Source of the DNA: a virus
Direction: 5' to 3' (one strand)
Virus record (IMG/VR): IMGVR_UViG_3300037882_001533
Coordinates: 1 to 42,726 of that record
DNA length: 42,726 bases
The position numbers and the translations under genes are program-made. Every line of letters starts with the position of its first letter. Positions within the stretch are counted from its first letter, which is position 1. Below, one piece after another: positions 17,438 through 27,011 of this stretch. Below the pieces are notes generated by a model. It saw only the letters and a list, made by a program, of their open reading frames with translations. It had not been told where the DNA came from and ran no database searches.

Positions 17438-17973
17438 GTTTTGGAGCCGATACCGCCGAAACACAGCAAGAGCAGCAATCGAATACGGGATTTCTCCCGG
17501 CTGAGCGGGCGCAAGCGAGCCCATATGGGTTCGGGCAACTCCGAAACATTGGCGATCTCACCATGAAGCGGTTATTTGAGCCGATCCCAGCGTACAACTT
17601 GGACGAGACTGGCCTCTTTCCGCAGCAGCGCGGCCTGTTCAATACGGCGGTCAATCAGGCGTTCAGCCGAGCCTCGGCGTCGGCCGGCGCACGGGGGCAA
17701 CGCAGCCCAGAGAATCTGGCCGGGATTGCCGGAAGTGCCGCGATGAATGTCGGCCCGCAGTTTGCGCCGTTGGTGGGCCAGCAGGTTAAGGAAGCGGCCT
17801 TGCTGCCGGATGCCGTCAAGAGCCAGCGTCTCGCGGACATGTTGAATATCCTTCAGTTGATTATCGGCGGGCTTGGAGGAGAGAGCAGTGGGACCGCGAG
17901 CGGCAGCAAGTTCGGCTTTAATTTTGGGAGCGGCAACAGCGCGACACAACTCGGGGCCTTGGCCTTCGCGTAA
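17434..17973 (+). CDS. Putative ejection (internal virion) protein, 179 aa
   Basis: It is Ala-, Gln- and Gly-rich with helical segments and a low-complexity Gly/Ser C-terminus (GSKFGFNFGSGNSATQLG). It is first in a set of three genes between tail and tailspike, the place of gp7, gp20 and gp16 in P22. This is a positional call. The N-terminus is polar (AETQQEQQSNTGFLPAERAQ). Confidence 0.5.
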   Translation: MSFGADTAETQQEQQSNTGFLPAERAQASPYGFGQLRNIGDLTMKRLFEPIPAYNLDETGLFPQQRGLFNTAVNQAFSRASASAGARGQRSPENLAGIAGSAAMNVGPQFAPLVGQQVKEAALLPDAVKSQRLADMLNILQLIIGGLGGESSGTASGSKFGFNFGSGNSATQLGALAFA

Positions 17974-17978
17974 CCATT

Positions 17979-20204
17979 ATGGCCTCACTCATTGAAGACG
18001 TACAGGCAGATTCACCACGAATGGCACAGGCTATTCGTCCTGTTGGTGGACAGTCGCTCTACGTTGTCCCAGTCAATCCTGACATGGGGGGAACACAGAT
18101 TATTCCGATGCCTGCCCCTGCGGCTCCTATGCCTGCTCAGTCGAATGCCCCGCCTGTCGTTGGCGGGTTTGATCCGCAAGCCTTGGCGGAGGCCGAGGCC
18201 ATTCTGAAAAGTCTTGGTATCACGCGGCCAGGGACACTCGCAGAGATCAATCAACCAGGGTCTAAACTCAAGTATGGGCTCAGTGCGTTAGGGTTGGCGA
18301 GTGAGATCAAGCCGGTCCAGCTAGGCGAAGCCGCCAGCGCCTTGGGGTTGACACCGGATGAGTTCGTGAAGGTCTTCCCACCTATCCCAGGCCAGATCAA
18401 GCCGGTGCCGCTGATAGACGCCGGACAGGCCATTCCAACGGCCCCCCTTGGCCCCACGCAGCGCCAAGCAGTCAGTTCAGCGGCCAAGGCCAGAGGCACG
18501 GCGCTAGAGTCCATCAAGCCGACCACGGTCAGTGGGCAGGAGTTGGCCTTTGCGCTCCAGACGGCCTTAGGGCCGCTGGGACAGGACGTGCAGCCGCAAC
18601 TGGTGATCTCCGGGAAGGACTACCAGCCAGGGCAGCCCTTGGAAGGCCAGATCGGCGTGCAGATGACCGAGCAGGGACCACGCATTACCCTGCCCTCGAA
18701 ACTGCCGCGTGAGTTTGCCCAGGTCATTCTCCAGCAGGCCGTGGAGACCGCCAAGACGGCGGTCACAGAGAAGGGCAAAGAGACCAGATTGACGGAACAA
18801 CTGCACGCCCAGGAGGACCGCCAAGTGCTCCGGACGGATGCCCGGCACGACCTCGAAGTCTTGCGGGCCGATAATGCCCAGAGCCGCCAGCGGTTTGCGA
18901 TGGATGGGAAGGTCAAGCTCCAACTGGCTGACCAAGACTTCCGTGGACGGCTGGCAGCCGGAAAAGCCACACAAGCAGAATCCTTGCTCCGGATGAAGGG
19001 CACGCAGTCACTCGACGCCTTGACCGCCAAGTTTGAGCAGGCCCATCAACTCTTAGAGGACCGTGGCGTGCTGTCCAGCGCGGCAATGGCAGAAAAAGCA
19101 CAGTACGGGGAGGCGTTACAGGTCTTGAAGGGTCAGCAGGCGATCAATCTGATGGCCTACAAAGACCAGAATGGGCAGCAGAAGCTCGATCTCCAGCAGG
19201 CGATGGGCTTGGCGAAGCAGGCGCAGGCCGCGAACCTGGGCACCCAGCGGGACGTGCTCAAGACGCTCCTCGCAAGCGGCCGTGTGGACGTGGGTGGGCT
19301 AGCCGCCTCGTTGGCCCAGATGCCGCCTGGTGCCGACTTTGAAGCGGTCAAGGGGGCGATCTTCGAGCACGTCAAAGACCTGGAAGCGGCGGGGGCGGCT
19401 GACCTGGACCTGACCCGGTTCAAGCTCCTCCCACCGGATATTCGCGGGCGGGTGATGGGCCAACAGTCTCCAGCGGTTCGGCAGGCGTATCAGGAGGAGG
19501 AGGACGCGAAACTCAGGATTGCCCGTGCGCAAGGGCAAGTGAGCCTCCAGAATCAGGTCACGGCGGGACGGATTACACGAGGCGAGCAACGGGCAGAGGA
19601 ACAGGCCAAGCCGCTTAGAGCTGAGGCGCAGTTGTGGCGTGACCCTGAAACTGGGGCGGCGGCTCCTGAATCCATGAGCCTCCAGGAGGCAGAGCAGAAG
19701 GGGTACGTCACCATTAAAACGCAACAACTCGGGTTGCTCGGGAACGTCCAGACGGTGCTCTCCGCCATCGACACGATTGAGCGGGTCGGCTCGAAGCTCA
19801 CCAATAAAGCCTTTGGGTCCGCGCTCATTGATCTGCCGCGTCAGCAGGCCCAATCCGGACTGATCACTCTGAAACGGCTGGCCGGGGATGAGGATCTAGC
19901 TGAACTGGATACGGCGATTAGCAATATCCTGACACCATTGCGAAAGGTGCAGGGCGACACAGGCAACGTGGCGGTAGCCGAACAGGAAATTACACGCGGA
20001 TCGCTGTTCAAAGATAGCGACACGGTAGACGGGTTCAAGAAGCGCATCCAAGTGATTCGCAACACGATGGCCGACACGATGGAACAGATCGGGCTGAAAG
20101 GGGCGGCAAAGAAGGCACGCACAATGGGGAGTGCGAGGAAGAAAGGCAACGAGGAGAAACGGAAGAAGGCCGAAGATCTGTTCAAGTCCTTTGAGGCGAA
20201 ATAA
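17979..20204 (+). CDS. Putative ejection protein with long coiled coil, 741 aa
   Basis: A very large, soluble, helix-rich protein. The first 130 residues are Pro/Ala-rich. From about residue 240 to 450 it has dense Gln, Leu, Lys and Ala heptads (TRLTEQLHAQEDRQVLRTDA, then HDLEVLRADNAQSRQRFA). The end is basic (KKGNEEKRKKAEDLFKSFEA). Position and size suit an internal virion protein that travels into the cell with DNA. No lytic-transglycosylase catalytic motif is evident. The stop overlaps the next start (TAATG). Confidence 0.55.
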   Translation: MASLIEDVQADSPRMAQAIRPVGGQSLYVVPVNPDMGGTQIIPMPAPAAPMPAQSNAPPVVGGFDPQALAEAEAILKSLGITRPGTLAEINQPGSKLKYGLSALGLASEIKPVQLGEAASALGLTPDEFVKVFPPIPGQIKPVPLIDAGQAIPTAPLGPTQRQAVSSAAKARGTALESIKPTTVSGQELAFALQTALGPLGQDVQPQLVISGKDYQPGQPLEGQIGVQMTEQGPRITLPSKLPREFAQVILQQAVETAKTAVTEKGKETRLTEQLHAQEDRQVLRTDARHDLEVLRADNAQSRQRFAMDGKVKLQLADQDFRGRLAAGKATQAESLLRMKGTQSLDALTAKFEQAHQLLEDRGVLSSAAMAEKAQYGEALQVLKGQQAINLMAYKDQNGQQKLDLQQAMGLAKQAQAANLGTQRDVLKTLLASGRVDVGGLAASLAQMPPGADFEAVKGAIFEHVKDLEAAGAADLDLTRFKLLPPDIRGRVMGQQSPAVRQAYQEEEDAKLRIARAQGQVSLQNQVTAGRITRGEQRAEEQAKPLRAEAQLWRDPETGAAAPESMSLQEAEQKGYVTIKTQQLGLLGNVQTVLSAIDTIERVGSKLTNKAFGSALIDLPRQQAQSGLITLKRLAGDEDLAELDTAISNILTPLRKVQGDTGNVAVAEQEITRGSLFKDSDTVDGFKKRIQVIRNTMADTMEQIGLKGAAKKARTMGSARKKGNEEKRKKAEDLFKSFEAK

Positions 20205-22459
20205 TGGGCAACACGCTGGAAGAAGTCAAAGCCAAGCTGATCAACGATGACGCCTTCCTGAACGCCTCTGAACCAGACCAGCGGCGCATGATCGAGGCCG
20301 GCCTGTCGGGGAAGCCCTTGCCAACCATCCGCAGCGAGCCTGGCCTTGGCAGCCAGATTACCCGTGGATTGTTGGAAGGCGGAGGGATGGTGGGCGGTGG
20401 CATTCTCGCGGCGCCGCTGGGTCCGGTGGGGGCAGCCGCAGGCGGTATTCTAGGCTATGCCGGTGGCAAGTCATTGGCCGATGCGATTCTCGAACCGGCC
20501 CCGTCCAGCATGGGTGAGGCGATCAGCCGAACGGGCACCAACTTGATGCAGGGGGCTCAGATTGAGGCAGGGGGTCGGCTGGTGGGCAAGGCCGTGGAAG
20601 GCCTCGGCAACCTGATTAAGCCGCTCTCTGGCAGTCGCGCTGAAGTCGGCGGGATTGCCGACCGCATGGGCGTGGACTTGACGCCGGCCGAGGTCAGCCA
20701 GAATAAGCCCACGGCGCTCATGGAAGGGGCGCTCCGGCGGGCGCCGCTGTCGGCTGGCATCCTGCAACGGTTTGATCAACAGCGGCTCTCGCAGCTCATG
20801 GCGGAACGGGACCGCCTCGTCTCGACACGTGGCAGCAAGGAGACGCTAGAGGAAGTGGGTCTGGCGATCAAGGATGAACTGGCGGCCTATGCCGAGTCGC
20901 AGGGCGCACAGACGGTGGGACAGAAAGCCGCGCTCACCAATCAACTGCTTGCCACGATGGGCTCGCCGTTGAGCTATGAGGAATTGGGCGCGATGGGACA
21001 ACAGGCGCTCGTGAAAGGGTCTCAGGCCCGTCGGGATGCGGTCAAATCGCTCTATGACGCAGCGGGCGAGATGCTGGCACCGGGGACGCGGGTGAACCTG
21101 CCGAGCACTAAGGCCGTAGCGGACAAGTGGCTGGCCGAGATTGCCAAGAGTCCCCCATCCATTCAGTCGCAGTTTGGGCCGATGCGGGCGATTCTCCAGG
21201 ACTTGGCGGGGTCGGGCAATGCGGAGTTTGACGCGGCGTGGTCAGCGAGTGCACAGGGCACCACGGGCCTCCCTGCCAAGGTCCTCGATCAACTGAAGGC
21301 GGAATTGAGCCAGCAGCATCCACCCGGCTTTGAGTACCCCGGCCTCCAGATGACGCTCGCCACGCTCAACAAGATTCAGGTGGAGCACAATCAAGCGTTC
21401 GGGATGGCCCAGAAGGGCGCACAGTTTCAGGCAGATCCGGTCGCCAAGATTGCCGGGGAACTGAAGGCCGCGATTCAAGGCGATCTCGAAACCTTGGCTG
21501 GGCAGGAAGGCGGGCAGTTTGCTATCGCGATGAAGTTGGCGCGGGCGGCCGATGCCGCGGCGAAGTCGGTCTTTCGCAAGGACGACGTACAACGGCTGCT
21601 CCGGGCGAATCCTGAGAAGGCGATTGACGCCTTAGTCAAGCCGGGCGGCACCTCCACGGTGCGGCTGGTGCGGGAAACCTTGGGGGACGCGCAATTCGAG
21701 CCGTTCAAGCAGGCGATGACCAATAAGCTGCTGGGGATCGGGAAAGAGACGGTACTGAAAGGCTCGACGCTTCGTGCCAACCTCGCCCACTACACCGACG
21801 ACACGCTGAAGGAAGTGTATCAACCGGCCGAGTTGTCCAGCCTCAAGGACTTGGCGCGTGAGTTGGACAAGGCCGATGCCGCGCCGCTCTCGAATAAGTT
21901 CTTTCGGCTGATTGCCAATACCAACGCCGAGTTGGTCGTGGACCGGATTGTGCGACCGAACAACACGGAGAACCTGAAGCGGCTGGAGCGGACGTTGGGG
22001 CCTGATGCGGTGCAGCGGGTCAAGGAAGCCTGGGTGTCGAAACTCTTGCAGAACGAACCCGGCGGGGACCTCTCTCCTGTGAAGTTCGTCAAGCGCATGG
22101 AGTCCTACGGGCAGCCGACGTTGACGGCGCTGCTGAAGCCGGAGGAGTTGAAAGAGATTCGAGACTTGGCGAAGGTCTCGTTGAGCATTCGCGGGGCGGA
22201 ACAACTCGGGGGCAACCCGTCAGGCACCGCCCAAGTCGGCTGGGTGTTTGCCAACGGCGCGATGGTCGTCCATAGCCCGATTGCCGGACTCACGATGGCG
22301 ATCGGTCCACCGGCGATGGCGAAGGTCTACCTGAGCAAGCGTGGACGGGCCTTGATGCGGAGCGGGATGAATCTGCCACAGGACAGCGCGAAGTACGCGG
22401 AGATCAGCACGAAACTGCTGGCGATTGCCAATGAGGGGTCGAATGAAACGACTGAGTAG
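20204..22459 (+). CDS. Putative membrane-active ejection protein, 751 aa
   Basis: After an acidic 40-residue N-terminus it has a Gly-zipper stretch (LLEGGGMVGGGILAAPLGPV, then GAAAGGILGYAGGKSLAD) of the type that inserts in membranes. Long Ala/Leu-rich helices follow. A second hydrophobic stretch is near the C-terminus (MVVHSPIAGLTMAIGPPAMA). This fits a protein that helps form the trans-envelope DNA channel, like P22 gp16 or gp20. Its end overlaps the tailspike start by 17 bases. Confidence 0.55.
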   Translation: MGNTLEEVKAKLINDDAFLNASEPDQRRMIEAGLSGKPLPTIRSEPGLGSQITRGLLEGGGMVGGGILAAPLGPVGAAAGGILGYAGGKSLADAILEPAPSSMGEAISRTGTNLMQGAQIEAGGRLVGKAVEGLGNLIKPLSGSRAEVGGIADRMGVDLTPAEVSQNKPTALMEGALRRAPLSAGILQRFDQQRLSQLMAERDRLVSTRGSKETLEEVGLAIKDELAAYAESQGAQTVGQKAALTNQLLATMGSPLSYEELGAMGQQALVKGSQARRDAVKSLYDAAGEMLAPGTRVNLPSTKAVADKWLAEIAKSPPSIQSQFGPMRAILQDLAGSGNAEFDAAWSASAQGTTGLPAKVLDQLKAELSQQHPPGFEYPGLQMTLATLNKIQVEHNQAFGMAQKGAQFQADPVAKIAGELKAAIQGDLETLAGQEGGQFAIAMKLARAADAAAKSVFRKDDVQRLLRANPEKAIDALVKPGGTSTVRLVRETLGDAQFEPFKQAMTNKLLGIGKETVLKGSTLRANLAHYTDDTLKEVYQPAELSSLKDLARELDKADAAPLSNKFFRLIANTNAELVVDRIVRPNNTENLKRLERTLGPDAVQRVKEAWVSKLLQNEPGGDLSPVKFVKRMESYGQPTLTALLKPEELKEIRDLAKVSLSIRGAEQLGGNPSGTAQVGWVFANGAMVVHSPIAGLTMAIGPPAMAKVYLSKRGRALMRSGMNLPQDSAKYAEISTKLLAIANEGSNETTE

Positions 22460-25400
22460 CCTGCTCTTCCTGTGCCTCCTGTTTCTGCCGGACCTGGCCC
22501 AGGCCAAGCAGAAGTTTAGCTCGTGGGCGCAGGACCCACGGGGGAACAAGATTGGCGCGGTGACGGTGACGGTGTACGCGGCGGGCACCACCACGCTCTC
22601 CACGCTCTTTACCGGCTCGACCTGTGCCACGTCCTTGGCGAACCCCTTCACGAGCGATCCGACGAGCGGCGCCATCGTCTTCTGTGCCGCCAACGGCAAG
22701 TATGACATTAAACTGGTCAAGACGGGCTGGACCTTCACGGCGTCCGATACCTATGGGATCACGCTGACAGACCCGACGGAAAGTCTGTCCGGGATGATCC
22801 TCGCCAGCCCCACCATTACCGGGACCGTGGCGGGGAAAGCCATCTACACGGAACCGGCGATTGGCGGCTACCCCACCGCCCTCCTCCCCGCCACCTGCAC
22901 GGACGGCGCCCTGGTCGTCGTCACCGACGGCACGCGGGGGCTGCGGCGGTGCAAGGGCAACCAGTGGCTCAAAGAGAGCACTGTGGCCGTCACAGAATTC
23001 GGGGCGGTGGGCGACGACGCGACGGACAATCGTGTGGCCTTCAACACCGCCATTCTTGCGGTGAACTCGGCGGGAGGTGGTACTGTGACCGTGCCTGTCG
23101 GCACGTATCTCTTTACCACGGCGGATGCGACCGATACGAATATGACCGTGACGGCGCTGTGCGGGACTTCCAACATGAGGCTGACCGGCGAGGGCGATAA
23201 GTCCATTCTGAAAACCACGCAGAACAAAAGTATCATTGGATTTGGGGCCGCGACGTGTACGACGACCGCCACGAACCTTGAAATTGACCATCTGCACTTT
23301 CTGGGCGATCAACCAGGAACAGTGAGTCCGCCAGCCAAGCTCCAGCAGGGAGCGATTGAGATGAACCTCGGCACCTCGTATGACACGCTCACGGGCCTGC
23401 GAGTGCATGATAATCTCTTTGAGGCTGTGGCGCAGGCGCTGTTCGTGGGGCCTGGGTCCACGAAGGTCGATTTTCTCTTCAATCGTATCCTTGACACGCC
23501 TACCGGCTTTCAAACCACCCAAGCCGGGACGAGACCGCTCAAGCAGCTCAATATCAGTTACAACAAGTTCACGATCTCCACAGCCAATCGCATCGCCGAC
23601 ACCGCCGTCGGTATTTTCTTTCCCGTGGAAGATGTCACGATTGTCGGGAACGAGGTGGATGGTAACTCGACGAGTGCCAATACCCTGAGCAATGCCTATA
23701 GCATCTTCATTGATAATCGTGGGACTACCGCTGACCATTACACGAAGCGCGTCAAAATCATCGGGAACATCATTCGGCGGACCGGTATGGGGGCCTACCA
23801 AGCCACGCAAGGCGGTAATCCGATTGATGTGGCGTCCACAAATACGACCGCTGGGGTGGTTGCCGACATTGATGTGCTGCACAATACGATTGAAGATGCT
23901 CTCACCGGGATTGGCTATCGGCTCAGTGCAAATAGCGGGGTGAGCAACCTCCGCGTGGAAGGAAATACGATCCGGACAGTCGATGAAGATGGGATCGTGT
24001 TTCCTGGCGGGACGAATTGCACTGGGCTGAAAATCATCGGCAATACCATCATCACGCCTCAACGGACAGGGGCGACGGGGAGCGGCACGGCAGGGATTCT
24101 CGTGGGGTCCTGTACCAACGTGGAGGTGACGCAGAACATCATTACAGCACCAACCGCCAATGCCTACGGGATTTGGGCCTCGTCCATCACCGGGTTGACG
24201 ATCAAAGAGAATACCATCGCCAACGTGCAAAATGACGCGATCATCACGGTCAACACTGGCGGCTCCCAACTCATGGGCAATGTGATCAATACCCCAGGCC
24301 TACGAGGGATCAACGTCATCACCACGGGGGCTGATCTCACCAATGTCGAAATTTCGCATAATGCTATGACGGGGCTCGGCACGAGCACCAACACGATGAG
24401 CGGGATCGAGGTCGGGGATACGACGACCGATCTTCGTATCCTGTCCAATCGGGTGTCCGGCGGCTATGACTGCATCAAACTCACCGCAGGCACGGACTAT
24501 CCTCGACTCCAGGTCGAGGGGAACACCTGCACGGGGCCAGGCAATCACGGGATCAATGTGCGGGGCACCGATATTCTGGTGTCCAACAATACCGTCAATG
24601 CTGCTACTGATCGTGGGATCACGAGCAATGATGTCATTACACGGGGGACGCTTAGCGGCAACGTCGTCCGTGGCAGTGGGGGACACGGGATTGTCGTCGC
24701 GGCCCCTGCGGCGAATAGCATCACGATCACGGGCAACACCTCGACCGGCAACACCGGGGCCGGCCTCTTCCTGCAGGATGCCACCGGGGGGCTCATTGCC
24801 GGGAATATCCTGACGAACAATGGGACCTATGGGCTGCGCTTGGTGCCTGGGTCTGGGACGCCGACCACCAACACGAGCGTCGTCGGCAATCTCTTTGCCA
24901 GCAACTCCACGTCGGCCGTCGAGTTTACAGCGAGTCTCAACACCGGGATACAGTTTGCGAATAATCAGGGGTATTCCGATATTGTGTATGTGACGGCTGG
25001 CTCAGGGACCGGCGTGACCGTCAATGATCCAGGGTCGCCACGCCAGCAGGTCTACAAAGTCACGGTCTCGTACACGAACTGCATAGCCAACGCGACCACG
25101 TGCGACCTCACGATTGCCACGTTGCCAGCCAAGACCTTTCTGCGGCGGGTGTTCGCCGATCTCACGCAAGCCTATGTCTGTGCCGCGACCTGTACCACGG
25201 CCACCCTGAGCGCCACACTTGGCACGTCGGCTGGTGGGAATCAACTGCTGGTCTCCTTTGACCTCGATGCCGCCGCCGCTCAGTTTGGCGATGCGGACGG
25301 CGAACTGGGGGCTACGATGACGGCGGCCACGAGAGCGGCCAACGGGGCCTTGTTTGACGGCGTGCTGATGTCCTGGTCTGCCACCACGACGCTCACGTAC

Positions 25401-25499
25401 CGCATCACGAGCGGCACCGGGAACGTGGGGACGGGCGCCGCGACGAACTTCAATGCCGGCGCGATCACGTTCTATCTCGTGACGGAGATTCTGCCGTGA
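22443..25499 (+). CDS. Tailspike-like right-handed beta-helix protein with signal peptide, 1018 aa
   Basis: The start at 22443 gives a full Sec signal peptide, MKRLSSLLFLCLLFLPDLAQ then AK; earlier in-frame ATGs (22425, 22431) would spoil it. GAGGGGTC precedes it. Residues 30-110 are a fibre-type N-terminal domain (VTVYAAGTTTLSTLFTG). Residues 170-200 have TEFGAVGDDATDNRVAFNTA, the hallmark opening of the pectate-lyase-3 beta helix. Many N-x-I/V-x-N-x-I turns (LRVEGNTIRTV, LKIIGNTIITP) follow to about residue 830. A beta-sandwich-like C-terminus ends the protein. Likely a glycan-degrading or receptor spike. Confidence 0.8.
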   Translation: MKRLSSLLFLCLLFLPDLAQAKQKFSSWAQDPRGNKIGAVTVTVYAAGTTTLSTLFTGSTCATSLANPFTSDPTSGAIVFCAANGKYDIKLVKTGWTFTASDTYGITLTDPTESLSGMILASPTITGTVAGKAIYTEPAIGGYPTALLPATCTDGALVVVTDGTRGLRRCKGNQWLKESTVAVTEFGAVGDDATDNRVAFNTAILAVNSAGGGTVTVPVGTYLFTTADATDTNMTVTALCGTSNMRLTGEGDKSILKTTQNKSIIGFGAATCTTTATNLEIDHLHFLGDQPGTVSPPAKLQQGAIEMNLGTSYDTLTGLRVHDNLFEAVAQALFVGPGSTKVDFLFNRILDTPTGFQTTQAGTRPLKQLNISYNKFTISTANRIADTAVGIFFPVEDVTIVGNEVDGNSTSANTLSNAYSIFIDNRGTTADHYTKRVKIIGNIIRRTGMGAYQATQGGNPIDVASTNTTAGVVADIDVLHNTIEDALTGIGYRLSANSGVSNLRVEGNTIRTVDEDGIVFPGGTNCTGLKIIGNTIITPQRTGATGSGTAGILVGSCTNVEVTQNIITAPTANAYGIWASSITGLTIKENTIANVQNDAIITVNTGGSQLMGNVINTPGLRGINVITTGADLTNVEISHNAMTGLGTSTNTMSGIEVGDTTTDLRILSNRVSGGYDCIKLTAGTDYPRLQVEGNTCTGPGNHGINVRGTDILVSNNTVNAATDRGITSNDVITRGTLSGNVVRGSGGHGIVVAAPAANSITITGNTSTGNTGAGLFLQDATGGLIAGNILTNNGTYGLRLVPGSGTPTTNTSVVGNLFASNSTSAVEFTASLNTGIQFANNQGYSDIVYVTAGSGTGVTVNDPGSPRQQVYKVTVSYTNCIANATTCDLTIATLPAKTFLRRVFADLTQAYVCAATCTTATLSATLGTSAGGNQLLVSFDLDAAAAQFGDADGELGATMTAATRAANGALFDGVLMSWSATTTLTYRITSGTGNVGTGAATNFNAGAITFYLVTEILP

Positions 25500-25579
25500 C
25501 CCTCTCCGACTGCGACCTCGCGCCACCGATGCACGACGCGGCGCAAAAGCTGCTGCTGGGTGATCATGGCGACGTTTGA
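25496..25579 (+). CDS. Possible 27-residue coupling gene before the endolysin
   Basis: A GTG overlaps the tailspike stop (GTGA), and the frame ends 14 bases inside the endolysin gene. It would carry ribosomes across an otherwise 66-base gap to an endolysin start that has a weak ribosome site. The product (SDCDLAPPMHDAAQKLLLG in the middle) has no recognisable feature. It may be only a chance frame. Confidence 0.25.
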   Translation: MTLSDCDLAPPMHDAAQKLLLGDHGDV

Positions 25580-26063
25580 TCTCGCCATCCAGCATGTCTT
25601 GGCCCAGGAGGGCGGCTACAGTACCGACTGGCGTGACCGAGGCGGGGAGACGCGGTGGGGTATTTCCAAGGCCGCCTTTCCCTTTGAGGATATTCCGAAC
25701 CTGACCATCGAGCGGGCGACCTGGCTCTATCGGCAGAACTACTACAATGAGGCGTGGGAGCAGATCGAGAGTCAAGCCGTGATGACCTACTTGCTCGACA
25801 CGGCGATCAACATGGGCCGCGCACCGGCCGAGCGGCTCTGTCAGGCGGCGGTCAACGCGGTGGGTGGTGCCGGGACGGTGGTCGTGGACGGTCTCGTCGG
25901 CCTCAAGACCATCGCCGCGCTGAACCGACTGGAGCACGAGAAGCCAGGCGCGGTACTCGCGGAGTTTCGCGCCCAACGGCTCTTGCGGTATCTGGACATC
26001 ATCGTCGCCACGCCGACGCAACGGGCGTTCGCGCACGGGTGGTTCAGGAGAGCGCTCACGTAA
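25566..26063 (+). CDS. Endolysin, GH108-type N-acetylmuramidase, 165 aa
   Basis: Cleaves peptidoglycan glycan strands at lysis. The N-terminus FDLAIQHVLAQEGGYSTDWR then DRGGETRWGISKAAF matches the GH108 signature, with Glu15 in EGGY as the expected catalytic acid. A C-terminal segment (VDGLVGLKTIAALNRLE) fits the peptidoglycan-binding module usually fused to this family. There is no signal peptide, so it should rely on a holin to reach the wall. A GTG six bases upstream is an alternative start. Confidence 0.9.
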   Translation: MATFDLAIQHVLAQEGGYSTDWRDRGGETRWGISKAAFPFEDIPNLTIERATWLYRQNYYNEAWEQIESQAVMTYLLDTAINMGRAPAERLCQAAVNAVGGAGTVVVDGLVGLKTIAALNRLEHEKPGAVLAEFRAQRLLRYLDIIVATPTQRAFAHGWFRRALT

Positions 26064-26131
26064 GACCGAGGCGGGGGCCTTCGGTGTGCACTGAACCTGA
26101 CAGCGTTCCGGCAGTCCGAAAGGTCCAGATC

Positions 26132-26491
26132 ATGGAGGCATCCGATAAGATGGAAGTGCAGGCGACCGTGGCAGGGCAACAGATGGTCCTGCACGGCCCG
26201 ACTGGCGCGATCATTATTGCGATTCTCCTCATCGGCTGGTTCGGCTTCGCGTACCTCATCTACGATGGGATCAAGGTGATGTCCGTCCAGCACACCACGG
26301 TGGCGGCTACCACGGCCGCCATTCTCTCCAACGACAACGCCGAGCGGCGGCGCGAACATGACCAACTGACACACAACATGGCGAACCTGATTTGTATTCT
26401 GGCGATTCCCGAGAAGGAGCGCACGGTGCCAGAGCGCATCGCCTTCTGCCTGCAACAATTCAAGCGGGCGTCGTTTATGGTGCCAAGTTAG
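26132..26491 (+). CDS. Single-span membrane protein of the lysis cassette, 119 aa
   Basis: One strong transmembrane segment lies at about residues 26-45 (AIIIAILLIGWFGFAYLIY). The C-terminal 70 residues are charged and helical (NDNAERRREHDQLTHNMANL). The topology suits an inner-membrane spanin or a pinholin-like or regulatory protein. It lies between the endolysin and a holin candidate. No ribosome site stands out; a second Met at codon 7 is also possible. Confidence 0.5.
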   Translation: MEASDKMEVQATVAGQQMVLHGPTGAIIIAILLIGWFGFAYLIYDGIKVMSVQHTTVAATTAAILSNDNAERRREHDQLTHNMANLICILAIPEKERTVPERIAFCLQQFKRASFMVPS

Positions 26492-26515
26492 TTCACCTGA
26501 ACCCAAGGAGATATG

Positions 26516-26710
26516 ATGACCACCGATAGCAAAGCGACGATTGCCGGAGGGTTAACGGGACTGGGCTCGCTGGGCTTGGCCCTAGAGTCGTTCAAGGGCT
26601 GTGCGGCCTGTGTGCCGCCTGTTGGACCAGACTATCTCAACGCAGTCATCTATGCCGTAATCGGGGTGGGGTTGCTGGCCCTGGGGTACTTCACCAACAA
26701 GACGGCCTGA
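26516..26710 (+). CDS. Holin candidate, 64 aa
   Basis: Two hydrophobic stretches: IAGGLTGLGSLGLALESF and, at the C-terminus, YLNAVIYAVIGVGLLALGYF followed by a charged TNKTA end. Size and two-span layout fit small holins that open the membrane to release endolysin. The second of two adjacent ATGs (26516) has the better spacing to AAGGAG. Five bases separate it from the next gene. The CAAC pair near residue 32 is unusual for holins. Confidence 0.5.
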   Translation: MTTDSKATIAGGLTGLGSLGLALESFKGCAACVPPVGPDYLNAVIYAVIGVGLLALGYFTNKTA

Positions 26711-26714
26711 CCGC

Positions 26715-27011
26715 ATGTGGGAGAAGTTCCTTGTCACGCTGGCCTTGGCGATCATTCAAGCGATTGTCAACGCGCAGAAGGTGAAGGCAGGAGAACAAGC
26801 CGTTGTTGATGTCGGCACGTACAAGCTGGTTATCGTGGGGCAGAGTTGGCTCCTGCGTGCTCGGGATCTGCCTGATGGCGGCGCAGGGCTGCGCGTGGTG
26901 GACCCCGACGCCCGTTTGGTCATTCAGACAGGAGTTTGCCCCGCCGATTTTGACCGTGAGCCCCCTTTCTGTCCCCTGCGACGTGAAAGCCCCACGGACC
27001 GTCCCGTTTGA
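26715..27011 (+). CDS. Putative inner-membrane lysis protein (i-spanin-like), 98 aa
   Basis: It begins MWEKFLVTLALAIIQAIVNA, a short hydrophobic N-terminal segment, then a charged region. From about residue 35 on it is overlapped in the +1 frame by the outer-spanin candidate. The last 45 residues look like the weaker of two overlapping frames, so the true functional part may be short. The arrangement copies the Rz/Rz1 architecture. Function is by context. Confidence 0.4.
   Translation: MWEKFLVTLALAIIQAIVNAQKVKAGEQAVVDVGTYKLVIVGQSWLLRARDLPDGGAGLRVVDPDARLVIQTGVCPADFDREPPFCPLRRESPTDRPV

Noticed and set aside
22404-24269. 621-codon open frame on the - strand
   Set aside because: It lies exactly opposite the tailspike gene, has a low-complexity Arg/Gly/His-rich product and no ribosome site. 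Long antisense frames are expected in such GC-rich DNA.
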